Positions 52,241-61,757 of a stretch of DNA of 64,000 nucleotides are shown in pieces. Below the pieces are notes generated by a model, which was given only the letters and a program-made list of their open reading frames with translations, searched no databases and was not told the origin of the DNA. Each line of letters opens with the position of its first letter. The first letter of the stretch is position 1. Source of the stretch: Flavobacterium palustre. Lineage in GTDB: Bacteria; Bacteroidota; Bacteroidia; Flavobacteriales; Flavobacteriaceae. Position numbers and translations under genes: made by a program. Where the stretch lies: NCBI RefSeq assembly GCF_014639535.1, contig NZ_BMGA01000001.1:558001-622000 (forward strand). The letters run 5' to 3'.

Positions 52241-52333
52241 ATTGCTGCTGCAATTTTTACTGGTTATGCCAGTGTTGTTAAGGCTAACAATGGAGAATTG
52301 AAACCCGATCGTTCAGATATTCAGCTTCGTTAG
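52241..52333 (+). pseudogene. Remnant of an alternative Rhs C-terminal tip
   Basis: This frame reads IAAAIFTGYASVVKANNGELKP, closely similar to VVGAIFTGYVSGVQASNGELNP that follows the core of the intact Rhs protein. The frame has a stop just upstream (52232-52234) and ends after 30 codons. It is a relic of a displaced or silent toxin tip, left behind the present immunity gene. Confidence 0.75.
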
Positions 52334-52380
52334 GCAGGCTTTTGCCTGTGATTACAAAGATGAGCAAATGCAGAAAAAGA

Positions 52381-52414
52381 AAGTTGTAACTATAAAAAGA
52401 GTTACAACTTTTTT
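52381..52414 (+). terminator. Strong intrinsic terminator of the Rhs locus
   Basis: AAGTTGTAACT (52381-52391) and AGTTACAACTT (52400-52410) form a perfect 11-bp stem with an 8-nt loop, then TTTT. A smaller hairpin CAGGC-tttt-GCCTG lies just upstream at about 52336-52349. The terminator lies after the Rhs relic and so bounds the whole accessory locus. Confidence 0.85.
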
Positions 52415-52555
52415 AGTTATAAATAAAAAGATAAAAATAGTTTTATATTGGGCTTTAATTGGAGTGAACACAGGTTAGTAGTTTATTTTTTGAAAACTTG
52501 ATTAGTTACATTATTTTACCCGAAATTTGCCATTTATTTCTAAAAACAAACTCAC

Positions 52556-53095
52556 ATGGAATTCGGCAAAATCATCATCTCAGACACCGCAGCCAACAGC
52601 GAAAATCCTCAAGACGTTATCAACTCAAATATTTCGGTAATCAATCTGATGCGTGAGGAAAAAATCGATGACGATGCAATTCATGAAGACGCCCTGATGA
52701 GTTATTATTTAGATTATTATACTTCACAATACACTAAGGGCAATTTTGCGCAATTTGTTTACAATTCGGGTTGGAACAAAGAACTGAACGAACTAATTGA
52801 AGAAGGCTTGCAGCTAATTGGTGCCGAAAAGCATTTGGAATTATTTCAGGCGCAGGCTAAAAAAGTCCGTTTAATGAGTAGTGTAAAATTAGCTAAATTT
52901 CTCAAAGGCAAACTCGAAGGCGTAAACCCAATAAGAGACGCTTTAAACAACGATACATTTTTCGAATTAGAGGAAAATTTAGTGGAACTGAACGCTGCTT
53001 TTTTAAAATCGCATCCCGATACCGAAGTACTTTCGGTGGATGAAATGTTTACTGTTTTAGAAGAATTTGCAGGTCGTAAAATAAACCGAGAATAG
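52556..53095 (+). CDS. DMP19-like (DUF4375) protein
   Basis: The 179-residue acidic cytosolic protein shows the core of the DMP19/DUF4375 family: DALMSYYLDYYTSQYTKGNFAQFVYNSGWNKELNELIEEGL. Family members include DNA-mimic proteins from Neisseria that bind regulators, but most are uncharacterised. The many Asp and Glu residues fit a DNA mimic. It follows the Rhs locus after the terminator, on the same strand; whether it is tied to that locus is open. The nearby upstream DNA shows no exact -7 box. Confidence 0.75.
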   Translation: MEFGKIIISDTAANSENPQDVINSNISVINLMREEKIDDDAIHEDALMSYYLDYYTSQYTKGNFAQFVYNSGWNKELNELIEEGLQLIGAEKHLELFQAQAKKVRLMSSVKLAKFLKGKLEGVNPIRDALNNDTFFELEENLVELNAAFLKSHPDTEVLSVDEMFTVLEEFAGRKINRE

Positions 53096-53166
53096 ATAAT
53101 GAATCTAAATTGACTTCTTAATGTCTAAATTGTGGCTTTTTTTTCAAAATAATATCAAAATAAGTA

Positions 53167-53174
53167 TATTTTTG
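53167..53174 (+). promoter_or_regulatory. -7 element of the membrane sensor kinase gene
   Basis: TATTTTTG matches TAnnTTTG and lies 52 nt ahead of the ATG at 53227. Confidence 0.55.
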
Positions 53175-53226
53175 TCTGAACCACAAGCACTTTGATTAAT
53201 TAGAAAAAAGAAGGCGTAACTAACCT

Positions 53227-54618
53227 ATGGAGATTCTGAATCAATTTTCGAAATTATTTGTATTGGATATTCGCAATACAATGGGATTATTGTTTTGGGG
53301 AAATTTTGCGTTAGCCACTCTGGTTTTTACCTTTCGTTTTGCACTTTTCAGCAAGGATAATAAGACTCATTTACTGATATTTGGTTGTTCTAAAATTTTC
53401 CAGTCTTTTGCGTGGCTGGCTTTTTTTCTTCGAACAGACACCGTTACAATTAGTCCAATTAATATCATCATCACCAACACTTTAATTTTTACGAGTTACT
53501 ATCTTGAGTCCATCGCAATGCTAATGATGGTGAAAGGCAGTTCTAAAAAATCTTATCGGGTACAGTTAGTATTATTTGTCACTACCCTTTTGCTTTTTTA
53601 CAGTACAGTGTGGTTTGAGGCTGCTGCCAATATCCGTGTTTCAATGGCATCGTTCATTATTTTTGCGCTGTTAATTGTGCCTTCTCTCCGATTTTTAACC
53701 GAAACCAGAAGCAGTTTATTTAAAAAAATACTGGGGTTTAATTACGTCATATTGTTGACAACATTGGTTTTCAGAACAATTTATCCGCTTTTCAAAACCT
53801 CAACAACGCTATACTCTGCCGATCCGACACAAAAAATCATTTTCCTGATTATATTTCTGATGATGATTATCAGCGGAGTAGGTTATTTGCTTTTGCTACA
53901 GGAGGAAAAAGAACTGCAAATCAAACAATTATTAGATGATAAAGATAAATTTTTCTCTATCATTGCACACGATTTAAGAGGCCCTTTTAATGGAATCATT
54001 GGACTGTCAGAATTACTTTTGGAAAACGATAATCAATTGAACAACAAGGAGACAAATGAATTCATCCAACTCATCAACCAATCGTCAAAGAGTGCTTTTT
54101 CATTGTTGGATAATCTGTTAACCTGGGCGCAATCTCAAACAGGAAGTATTCAATTTACGCCTAAAAAACTGGAAATAAATTCGATAATTGATAAGACGAT
54201 CCATTTACTGGCAAATATCGCTAAAACCAAAAACATAAACATTCGCTCCGAAATTGAAGCCAAACAATTTATGGTTGGCGACAAAAATATGCTGGAAACC
54301 GTTTTTCGCAATCTGATTTCAAATGCGATTAAATTTACCAATACCAACGGTGAAGTAATTGTTTCGATGATAAAAGAAAAAGACCGAATGGTGTTTTCTG
54401 TACAGGACAACGGCATTGGAATTCCTGCCGGAAAAATTGCCAATCTGTTTGCTATAAACAAAAGAAACACAACCTCCGGAACCAATGATGAAACCGGAAC
54501 CGGATTAGGATTGATGCTGTGCAAGGATTTTATCGAGAAACATGGCGGTCAAATTTGGGTTAAAAGTCAGCCGGGAAAAGGAAGTGTTTTTAGTTTTAGT
54601 ATCCCCGATAATTTATAG
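53227..54618 (+). CDS. Sensor histidine kinase with multi-helix membrane domain
   Basis: The 463-residue protein has about seven membrane helices in its first 220 residues, with no large exported loop, so it probably senses a membrane or intramembrane signal. The kinase part shows HisKA with phospho-acceptor His248 in FSIIAHDLRGPFNGIIGLSELL and HATPase motifs NLISNAIKFTNTNG, DNGIGIPAGK and GTGLGLMLCKDF. No response-regulator gene is next to it, so it is an orphan. The stop is followed by a 294-bp gap with degraded repeats before serS. Confidence 0.9.
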   Translation: MEILNQFSKLFVLDIRNTMGLLFWGNFALATLVFTFRFALFSKDNKTHLLIFGCSKIFQSFAWLAFFLRTDTVTISPINIIITNTLIFTSYYLESIAMLMMVKGSSKKSYRVQLVLFVTTLLLFYSTVWFEAAANIRVSMASFIIFALLIVPSLRFLTETRSSLFKKILGFNYVILLTTLVFRTIYPLFKTSTTLYSADPTQKIIFLIIFLMMIISGVGYLLLLQEEKELQIKQLLDDKDKFFSIIAHDLRGPFNGIIGLSELLLENDNQLNNKETNEFIQLINQSSKSAFSLLDNLLTWAQSQTGSIQFTPKKLEINSIIDKTIHLLANIAKTKNINIRSEIEAKQFMVGDKNMLETVFRNLISNAIKFTNTNGEVIVSMIKEKDRMVFSVQDNGIGIPAGKIANLFAINKRNTTSGTNDETGTGLGLMLCKDFIEKHGGQIWVKSQPGKGSVFSFSIPDNL

Positions 54619-54912
54619 AATATCGCAGAGATTCTAAAAGATAAAACACAAATACACACAAAGTATTTCTTTATAAAAACAAAAGAAAATCTGCTGAAAT
54701 TTATGTAAATCTGCGTGCTAAAATATAATCCTAATCATAGGAAAAGAATAAAGAATCTAAAGAAATTTAAAAAAAACTTTGCGAATCTCTGTGTTGGCTT
54801 TGTGCTGCTTTGCGAAATGATTTTTTTCCTCAAAACTTTGTCTTATAAGTCTCAAACATTTCCTTAAATTTGCTACCGTTATTAGAAATTTAATAGTTAT
54901 AAAAATCAAACT
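54619..54912. other. Gap with degraded GCAGAGATTC/GAATCTCT repeat and serS promoter
   Basis: The left end has GCAGAGATTC and, about 150 nt on, the inverted GAATCTCTGTG; between and after are CACACAAAG and TTTGCGAA words like those in the repeats near 11.7 kb. No gene is seen. The -7 box for serS is at 54865-54872. Confidence 0.5.
54865..54872 (+). promoter_or_regulatory. -7 element of serS
   Basis: TAAATTTG matches TAnnTTTG and lies 40 nt ahead of the serS ATG. Confidence 0.6.
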
Positions 54913-56184
54913 ATGTTACAAATTGCATTTATTAGAGAAAATCAGGAAAAAGTGATCCAAGCTTTGGCAAAAAGAAATCTGGATGCCAAAAGCGTTGTGG
55001 AAGAAGTGGTACAACTTGATGAGCGTCGTCGTGCTACGCAGGTAGAGTTAGACAACATTCTGGCTGAATCTAATAAATTGTCCAAAGATATTGGCGAATT
55101 GATGAAAACGGGCGAAAAATCAAAAGCAGCCATCTTAAAAGAAAAAACAGTTATTAATAAAGAAAAGAGCAAGAAACTGGCTGAAACTGCCGATGCCATT
55201 GCTGCTGAACTTACAGATAAATTATATACTTTACCCAACCTTCCTGCCGATATTGTTCCTGAAGGAAAAACTCCGGAGGAAAATCTAAACGTTTTTGAAG
55301 CAGGCGAAGTGCCGGTTTTGCATGAAGGAGCTCAACCTCACTGGGAATTGGTAAAAAAATACGATATTATTGATTTCGAATTAGGAAATAAAATCACCGG
55401 TGCCGGTTTTCCGGTTTACAAAGGAAAAGGAGCTCGTTTGCAACGTGCTTTGATTAATTATTTCTTAGACAAAAATACCGCTGCAGGTTACAATGAAGTG
55501 CAGGTGCCGCATTTAGTAAACGAAGCATCAGGTTACGGAACGGGACAATTACCGGACAAAGAAGGGCAAATGTACCATGATGCTACCGATAATTTGTACT
55601 TAATCCCAACGGCTGAAGTTCCGGTAACCAACTTGTTCCGAGATGTAATCCTGAGCGAAAATGAATTGCCAATTTTAACTACGGCTTACACACCATGTTT
55701 CCGTCGTGAGGCAGGTTCTTACGGAGCGCATGTTCGAGGATTGAACCGTTTGCACCAATTTGATAAAGTAGAAATTGTACGTGTTGAACATCCTGAAAAA
55801 TCATACGAAGCTTTAGACGGAATGGTGGAACACGTAAAAGGAATTTTGGACGAATTAAAATTACCTTATCGTATTTTACGCCTTTGCGGAGGCGATATGG
55901 GTTTCACTTCGGCATTGACTTATGATTTTGAAGTGTTTTCTACAGCACAGGATCGTTGGTTAGAAATTTCTTCTGTTTCTAACTTTGAAACTTTCCAAGC
56001 CAATCGTTTGAAATTGCGTTTCAGAGATAAAGATGGTAAAAACCAATTGGCACACACCCTAAACGGAAGTTCATTGGCTTTACCTAGAGTTCTTGCGGGA
56101 ATTTTAGAGAATTACCAAACTCCGGAAGGAATCGTAATTCCGGAAGTGTTGCGTCCGTATTGCGGATTTGATATTATTGACTAA
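54913..56184 (+). CDS. serS: Seryl-tRNA synthetase
   Basis: SerS charges tRNA-Ser with serine. The 423 residues show the N-terminal antiparallel coiled-coil arm (about 1-110) that holds the tRNA and a class II catalytic core with motif 2 PCFRREAGSYGAHVRGLNRLHQFDKVEIV and motif 3 LNGSSLALPRVLAGILENYQ. TAEVPVTNLF is the serine-binding loop. Start and length are typical. A strong repeat (56199-56258) behind the gene may terminate its transcript. Confidence 0.97.
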   Translation: MLQIAFIRENQEKVIQALAKRNLDAKSVVEEVVQLDERRRATQVELDNILAESNKLSKDIGELMKTGEKSKAAILKEKTVINKEKSKKLAETADAIAAELTDKLYTLPNLPADIVPEGKTPEENLNVFEAGEVPVLHEGAQPHWELVKKYDIIDFELGNKITGAGFPVYKGKGARLQRALINYFLDKNTAAGYNEVQVPHLVNEASGYGTGQLPDKEGQMYHDATDNLYLIPTAEVPVTNLFRDVILSENELPILTTAYTPCFRREAGSYGAHVRGLNRLHQFDKVEIVRVEHPEKSYEALDGMVEHVKGILDELKLPYRILRLCGGDMGFTSALTYDFEVFSTAQDRWLEISSVSNFETFQANRLKLRFRDKDGKNQLAHTLNGSSLALPRVLAGILENYQTPEGIVIPEVLRPYCGFDIID

Positions 56185-56198
56185 TTTTAGTTCTGTTT

Positions 56199-56258
56199 AC
56201 CGCAAATTCGCAAATTATTTTTTAAGTTTAATAAAAATAAAATTTGTGAATTTGCGGT
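56199..56258. repeat. Intergenic inverted repeat, ACCGCAAATTCGCAAATT type, copy 2
   Basis: The left arm (56199-56216) is identical to the left arm at 4018-4035. The right arm (56241-56258) differs from the first copy by one base, which turns a G-C pair into a G-U pair in RNA. It lies between serS and the TPR gene. Confidence 0.8.
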
Positions 56259-56283
56259 AAATATTTTCGAAATAAATCGAATA

Positions 56284-58092
56284 ATGAAAAAACTACTTCT
56301 ACATATCGCCTTGTTTTTTTCATTGATTTGTTTCTCTCAAAACGAGCAATTAGCACAGTATTACTACGACAAAGGCGATTTTGAAAAAGCCAAAATCAGT
56401 TATGAGGAATTATTGGAAAATGTTCCTCAAAACATGCAATATTTTCTTCGAACCGTAGATTGTTATCAGCAATTACAACAATTTGACGTTGCTGAAAAAG
56501 CCATTCAGAATCGATTTACCAAATACAATCAGGGCAGTCTTTTAATTGAATTGGGTTATAATTACCAATTGCAAAAGAATGATGTCAAAGCCAAAAGTTA
56601 TTACGATCAGGCAATAGAACGCATTCGTAAAAACCCTAATGAAGTGTATGGAATTGCCAATACATTCGACAAGAAAGTGCAATTAGAATATGCTTTGAAA
56701 GCCTATAAAACGGCTACCGAAATCCAACCCAATTTTAATTTTAATTACCAGCAAGGTTTGTTGTATGGGCAATTAGGTAATTTCGAAATGATGATTACTA
56801 CTTTTTTGGATGAAGCCTATGCCAATCCGCAGAATTCTATTTTGATTCAGAATCAATTGTCCCGTTTTATGACAGATGAAGCCAATGTGAGTTTTAGCAC
56901 TGCTTTGCGAAAAGCTTTGGTTTTGAAGGTTCAAAAAAGTCAGGATTTGTTTTGGAGTCGGTATTTGAGTTGGTTTTATATTCAACAAAAAGAGTTTGCC
57001 AAGGCCTTTATTCAGGAAAAAGCCATTTACAAGCGCAATCCCGAGTCGCTTTCGACTATTCTAAATTTAGCTAATTTGGCTATTGAGGAAGAAAATCAGG
57101 AAGTAGCTAAGGAAATTCTGGATTTTATCATTGAAAACACCAAGGATTTAGGCTTATTGGTTCAGGCGCATTCGTATTTGATGGAGCTGAAAATTAAAAA
57201 AGCTACTGAGAAAGATTACGCTGCAATCAATACCGAAATAGAGGCTTTGCTGAAACAATTTGAAATAAGTCCTTTTAGCTTATCTTTGCAGCTGATTCAA
57301 GCGCATTTTGTGGCTTTCAATCTAAAAAAACCGGAACAAGGAAGAGCTATTGTAAAAAGAGCTTTGGAATTACAATTGAACGATTACGAAGTGGCTCAGG
57401 TCAAAATGGAACTGGCCGATATTTTTCTTTTCGAAGAAAAATTCAATCAGGCGTTATTGTATTATTCGCAAATTGAAACGGATTTAAAAAATGATGAAGT
57501 AGCTCATGAAGCTAGTTTGAAAGCGGCAAAAACAAGCTATTTTAAAGGTGATTTTAACTGGGCATTAAAACAGTTTAAAGAGCTCAAATCGGCAAATACA
57601 CAGTTGATTGCCAATGATGCTTTAGAATATTTTTTGTTGATTAATGACAACACTGTTGCCGATTCGACACAAACGGCTTTGAAGGCTTTTGCAAAAGGCG
57701 ATTATCTGTTGTATCAAAACAGAAATCAGGAAGCGATTACACAGTTTCAATTGGTTTTAAAGACATTTAAAGGTCAGGACTCGAGGGCTATGCCCGAACA
57801 GGCGAAGCAAATTGAAGCCGTAACCCAGTTGCGATTGGGTAAAATTTATGAAAAAACAGCCGAATATAATTTGGCTTTAAGCCAATATCAATCGATAATC
57901 GACCATCATAGTGACGGGATTTATATAGATGAAGCGCTGTTTTTTTCGGCAGAAATTTACAGTAAAAAGCTAAATGACCCTGAAAAGGCAAAACCACTTT
58001 ATGAAAAAATAATATTCAATCATCAGGATAGTATTTATTTTGTGGAAGCGAGAAAGAAATTCCGGGAATTAAGAGGCGATAAAAACCTTTAA
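56284..58092 (+). CDS. Exported TPR protein
   Basis: The 602-residue protein has a signal peptide (MKKLLLHIALFFSLICFSQ) followed almost wholly by tetratricopeptide repeats, for example QLAQYYYDKGDFEKAKISYEELLENVP at the start, NPEVYGIANTF-like middle units and RLGKIYEKTAEYNLALSQYQSII near the end. TPR arrays act as protein-binding scaffolds; the partner is unknown. The protein should sit in the periplasm or on the outer membrane. It reads in the same direction as serS and the following DUF4286, rsmA and mgtE genes. Confidence 0.9.
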   Translation: MKKLLLHIALFFSLICFSQNEQLAQYYYDKGDFEKAKISYEELLENVPQNMQYFLRTVDCYQQLQQFDVAEKAIQNRFTKYNQGSLLIELGYNYQLQKNDVKAKSYYDQAIERIRKNPNEVYGIANTFDKKVQLEYALKAYKTATEIQPNFNFNYQQGLLYGQLGNFEMMITTFLDEAYANPQNSILIQNQLSRFMTDEANVSFSTALRKALVLKVQKSQDLFWSRYLSWFYIQQKEFAKAFIQEKAIYKRNPESLSTILNLANLAIEEENQEVAKEILDFIIENTKDLGLLVQAHSYLMELKIKKATEKDYAAINTEIEALLKQFEISPFSLSLQLIQAHFVAFNLKKPEQGRAIVKRALELQLNDYEVAQVKMELADIFLFEEKFNQALLYYSQIETDLKNDEVAHEASLKAAKTSYFKGDFNWALKQFKELKSANTQLIANDALEYFLLINDNTVADSTQTALKAFAKGDYLLYQNRNQEAITQFQLVLKTFKGQDSRAMPEQAKQIEAVTQLRLGKIYEKTAEYNLALSQYQSIIDHHSDGIYIDEALFFSAEIYSKKLNDPEKAKPLYEKIIFNHQDSIYFVEARKKFRELRGDKNL

Positions 58093-58201
58093 AAATAACA
58101 ATATCAATTGCAAAAAGCAATTATCAATTACAGCTTGGATGATAAAGAATTTTGGTTCAAATCTTAATACTTAATACTCCAATCTTAATACTTTTTTTAA
58201 A

Positions 58202-58513
58202 ATGATTATATACAACGTTACCACAAACATACACGAAAGCGTTCACGATCAATGGATGATCTGGATGCAACACAAACACATTCCGGAAATGCTGGCTACA
58301 GGTAAATTTACCAGTGCTAAATTAGTTCGTGTCTTGGTTGAAGAAGAAATGGGCGGAGTGACTTATTCAGCTCAGTTTACTACCGATAGTTTAGCCACTT
58401 TAGAAAAATTCTATCAGGAAGATGATGTAGTACTTCAGGCTGAAGGTCAAAAGCTTTTTGGTGAAAAAATGCTGACTTTCAAAACCGAATTACAAGTCAT
58501 TTCTGAACACTAA
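58202..58513 (+). CDS. DUF4286 family protein
   Basis: This 103-residue cytosolic protein has the family pattern MIIYNVTTNIHESVHDQWMIWMQHKHIPEMLATGKF and a ferredoxin-like (dimeric alpha-beta barrel) layout. Function is unknown. It lies just upstream of rsmA, an arrangement seen in many flavobacteria. The leader has CTTAATACTTAATACT word repeats like those near 4.8 kb. Confidence 0.9.
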   Translation: MIIYNVTTNIHESVHDQWMIWMQHKHIPEMLATGKFTSAKLVRVLVEEEMGGVTYSAQFTTDSLATLEKFYQEDDVVLQAEGQKLFGEKMLTFKTELQVISEH

Positions 58514-58580
58514 TTTAGAGTTCAGAATGCAGAATTAAGAAAGCAGTATTCATTCTGTTTTCACATTAAAAGCAAAAAAC

Positions 58581-59360
58581 ATGGATAAAGTAAAAGCAAA
58601 AAAACACCTCGGACAACATTTCTTAAAAGATGAAAGTATTGCAAAAGACATTGCAGATACTTTGAGTTTGGATGGGTATGATGATGTATTGGAAATTGGG
58701 CCGGGAATGGGTGTTTTGACCAAATATATGTTGGACAAGCCAATCAATACTTATGTGATTGAAATTGACACCGAATCGGTGGAATATTTGAATGCACATT
58801 ATCCAAAATTGCACGGAAAAATCATTTCTAAGGATTTCCTGAAATACAATATCAACGAAGTTTTCGAAAACAAACAATTTGCCATCATTGGTAATTTCCC
58901 ATATAACATTTCGAGTCAGATTGTTTTTAGAGTATTAGAACTTAAAGAACAAATACCGGAATTTTCGGGTATGTTTCAAAAAGAAGTAGCCGAACGCATT
59001 TGCGAGAAAAAAGGAAGTAAGACTTACGGAATTTTGTCTGTTTTGGCTCAGGCATTTTACGATACCGAATATTTATTTACTGTAGACGAAAATGTTTTTA
59101 ACCCGCCGCCAAAGGTCAAATCGGGTGTGATGCGTATGCGCAGAAAAGAAGATTTTAGTTTGCCTTGTGGAGAAAAATTATTCTTTACGGTAGTAAAAAC
59201 AGCTTTCCAACAACGCCGTAAAACTTTACGTAACAGTTTAAAAACACTTGATTTATCGGATAATTTGAGAGAAGATAGTATCTTTGACCTCCGTCCGGAG
59301 CAACTGGACGTGGCACAGTTTATCGAACTTACTCAAAAAATAGAAGCCGATGGAGTTTAA
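58581..59360 (+). CDS. rsmA: 16S rRNA dimethyladenosine transferase RsmA (KsgA)
   Basis: RsmA dimethylates two adjacent adenines near the 3' end of 16S rRNA with S-adenosylmethionine. The 259 residues begin [20 protein letters not shown], a hallmark, and show the SAM loop [14 protein letters not shown], the catalytic [14 protein letters not shown] and the C-terminal RNA-binding helices with [14 protein letters not shown] and [12 protein letters not shown]. The end overlaps the mgtE start by 11 bases, so the two are coupled. Confidence 0.97.
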   Translation: MDKVKAKKHLGQHFLKDESIAKDIADTLSLDGYDDVLEIGPGMGVLTKYMLDKPINTYVIEIDTESVEYLNAHYPKLHGKIISKDFLKYNINEVFENKQFAIIGNFPYNISSQIVFRVLELKEQIPEFSGMFQKEVAERICEKKGSKTYGILSVLAQAFYDTEYLFTVDENVFNPPPKVKSGVMRMRRKEDFSLPCGEKLFFTVVKTAFQQRRKTLRNSLKTLDLSDNLREDSIFDLRPEQLDVAQFIELTQKIEADGV

Positions 59361-60702
59361 AATCAGCAAGGAATTAATTCAACAAGTAAAGGAACTCATT
59401 CAAAATAAAAGCGACCTAAAACTGGAAGCTTTATTGAATGACATTCACCATGCTGATATTGCCGAAATTTTAGACGAACTTGATTTTGATGATGCCACTT
59501 ATATATTTAAGGTATTAGACAGTGATAAAACAGCAGAAATTCTTCTGGAATTAGAAGATGATTTGCGTGAAAACATATTAAGCAGGCTTTCGCCAAAAGA
59601 GATTGCTGAAGAGCTGGATGAATTGGAAACCAATGATGCAGCCGACATTATTGCCGAACTTTCCCAAGAAATCAAAGCCGAAGTAATATCCGAATTACAA
59701 GACGTTGAGCATGCCAAAGACATCGTCGATTTGCTTCGTTACAAAGAAGATACCGCTGGTGGAATCATGCACAAAGAGTTGGTAAAAGTCAATGAAAATT
59801 GGAATGTACTAACCTGTGTAAAAGAAATGCGTATTCAGGCCGAGAATATTTCCCGAGTGCATTCGATCTACGTAGTGGATGACGAAGGACGTTTAAAAGG
59901 TCGTCTTTCCCTCAAAGATTTATTGACTACTTCCACTAAAACAGCCATTAGCGACGTCTATATTCGAAAATTAAATTATGTCAATGTAGATGCCGAAGAT
60001 GTTGAAGTAGCCCGTATTATGCAAAAATACGATTTGGAGGCCATACCGGTAGTGGACGAATTAGGACGCTTGGTTGGACGAATCACCATCGACGATATCG
60101 TAGATGTAATCAAGGACGAAGCCGATCAGGATTACCAGTTGGCAGCGGGTATTTCTCAGGACGTTGAAGCCGATGACAGTATCATGGAATTGACTAAAGC
60201 CCGTTTACCCTGGTTAGTTTTAGCCTTACTTGGCGGCTTTATAACAGTAAGAGTCTTAGGATTGTTTGAAGGTGCTATGCTGGAACATGGCAATCTATTC
60301 TTTTTTACGCCACTAATTGCGGCAATGGCAGGAAATGTTGGCGTACAATCCTCGGCAATTATTGTACAGGGTTTAGCCAATGACACATTAAGCGGATCTC
60401 TATTTAACCGATTGATAAAAGAAATTTCCCTGAGTTTACTAAACGGTATTATCCTGGCCAGCATCTTATTTATCGGAAGTCATTTTTTACTCAATGTAGA
60501 AGTTATTGTAGGTCTTATAGTAACTACAGCCTTAGTTTCGGTAATTGTAATTGCCTCGTTAATAGGTACTTTTATTCCCTTATTATTGGATAAATTCGGA
60601 ATCGACCCTGCTTTGGCAACAGGACCGTTTATCACCACAAGCAACGATATTTGCGGAATTCTGATTTATTTTTCAATTGCCAAAATGATTTTAGGTTTTT
60701 AA
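59350..60702 (+). CDS. mgtE: Magnesium transporter MgtE
   Basis: MgtE is a gated Mg(II) channel of the inner membrane. The 450 residues show the helical N domain (about 1-130, with repeated acidic motifs such as [12 protein letters not shown]), two CBS domains (about 135-255; [20 protein letters not shown] and [19 protein letters not shown]), and a five-helix membrane domain ending in [30 protein letters not shown]. The N and CBS domains sense cytosolic Mg. It overlaps rsmA by 11 bases. Confidence 0.96.
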   Translation: MEFKISKELIQQVKELIQNKSDLKLEALLNDIHHADIAEILDELDFDDATYIFKVLDSDKTAEILLELEDDLRENILSRLSPKEIAEELDELETNDAADIIAELSQEIKAEVISELQDVEHAKDIVDLLRYKEDTAGGIMHKELVKVNENWNVLTCVKEMRIQAENISRVHSIYVVDDEGRLKGRLSLKDLLTTSTKTAISDVYIRKLNYVNVDAEDVEVARIMQKYDLEAIPVVDELGRLVGRITIDDIVDVIKDEADQDYQLAAGISQDVEADDSIMELTKARLPWLVLALLGGFITVRVLGLFEGAMLEHGNLFFFTPLIAAMAGNVGVQSSAIIVQGLANDTLSGSLFNRLIKEISLSLLNGIILASILFIGSHFLLNVEVIVGLIVTTALVSVIVIASLIGTFIPLLLDKFGIDPALATGPFITTSNDICGILIYFSIAKMILGF

Positions 60703-60730
60703 TATTTAGAAGATAAAAAATACGAACAAC

Positions 60731-61510
60731 ATGAAAGTACATATCATTGGAGGAGGTAACTTAGGAGCAGCTATTGCATTAGGAATGGCAAAAAATGCCA
60801 GCGAACACCAAGTTACTGTAACCAGAAGAAATACAGCCAGTATTCTCTATTTAGAAAAATTAGGCGTAACCGTTTCTTCTGACAATAAACACAACATACA
60901 AGAAGCAGATGTTATTATTTTGACGATTAAACCGTATCAGGTGGATACTGTTTTAACTGAAATTCTTCCTGTTATTTCTAATAAAATTATTGCTTCGGGA
61001 GTGAGCGGATTGTCTATTGAAGCTTTGCAAAATAAAATTGGCGAAGACCATCAGGCCATCCGAATTATGCCTAACATTGCGGCACAATACGGTGCTTCGG
61101 CTACCTGTATTTCTTTCAACGAAAAACACGCAGAACAAGGGCAAAAATTAGTAACTATTTTCAAAGAATTAGGAACAGCTCCGGTTATTGACGAGAAATT
61201 AATGGACGCGGCAACGGTTTTAGCAGCCAGCGGAACAGCTTTTGCGTTGCGTTATATCAGAGCTTCGATGCAGGCAGGAATCGAAATTGGATTTGACTGG
61301 AAAACGGCTTTGGCAATTTCGGCACAAACTGTAAAAGGAGCTGCCGAAATGGTCATGGAAGAACAAATCCATCCGGAACAATTAATCGACAGAGTAACTA
61401 CACCGCAAGGTTGCACCATTACCGGATTAAGCGAAATGGAATCACACGGATTCAGTTCCTCATTAATCCGCGGAATTAAAGCGGCTGTAAAGAAAATTAA
61501 GGGAGTTTAA
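60731..61510 (+). CDS. proC: Pyrroline-5-carboxylate reductase
   Basis: ProC makes L-proline from pyrroline-5-carboxylate with NAD(P)H in the cytosol. The 259 residues start with the dinucleotide loop VHIIGGGNLGAAIALGM, then VIILTIKPYQVDTVL, MPNIAAQYGASATC and the C-terminal signature block TPQGCTITGLSEME(S)HGFSSSLIRGI. It lies 28 nt behind mgtE and is closed by a strong terminator, so it may be the last gene of the rsmA-mgtE unit. Confidence 0.95.
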   Translation: MKVHIIGGGNLGAAIALGMAKNASEHQVTVTRRNTASILYLEKLGVTVSSDNKHNIQEADVIILTIKPYQVDTVLTEILPVISNKIIASGVSGLSIEALQNKIGEDHQAIRIMPNIAAQYGASATCISFNEKHAEQGQKLVTIFKELGTAPVIDEKLMDAATVLAASGTAFALRYIRASMQAGIEIGFDWKTALAISAQTVKGAAEMVMEEQIHPEQLIDRVTTPQGCTITGLSEMESHGFSSSLIRGIKAAVKKIKGV

Positions 61511-61530
61511 ATTCTTTCTTTTAAAAATAC

Positions 61531-61566
61531 AAAAAGGGCTTCTCATTTACGGGAAGCCCTTTTTTA
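61531..61566 (+). terminator. Intrinsic terminator after proC
   Basis: AAAAAGGGCTTC (61531-61542) and GAAGCCCTTTTT (61553-61564) form a perfect 12-bp stem with a 10-nt loop and T tract. Confidence 0.9.
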
Positions 61567-61634
61567 TATTGTGCTTTGTTGTGGTGCATTACTTTAAATA
61601 AATGTACAACAAGTGATTTGTAATACATTTTTTA

Positions 61635-61642
61635 TATATTTG
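61635..61642 (+). promoter_or_regulatory. Possible -7 element of the beta-barrel gene
   Basis: TATATTTG matches TAnnTTTG and lies about 115 nt ahead of the ATG at 61758. Confidence 0.45.
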
Positions 61643-61757
61643 GCATGAGTAAAATGTGGATTTAAAGAATTTATTACGCACATTTCGCAAACGCTTCAGG
61701 CTTTACGGTGTTTTTTATATTAAACATAATTACAAATAGATTAATTATAACTGACGA

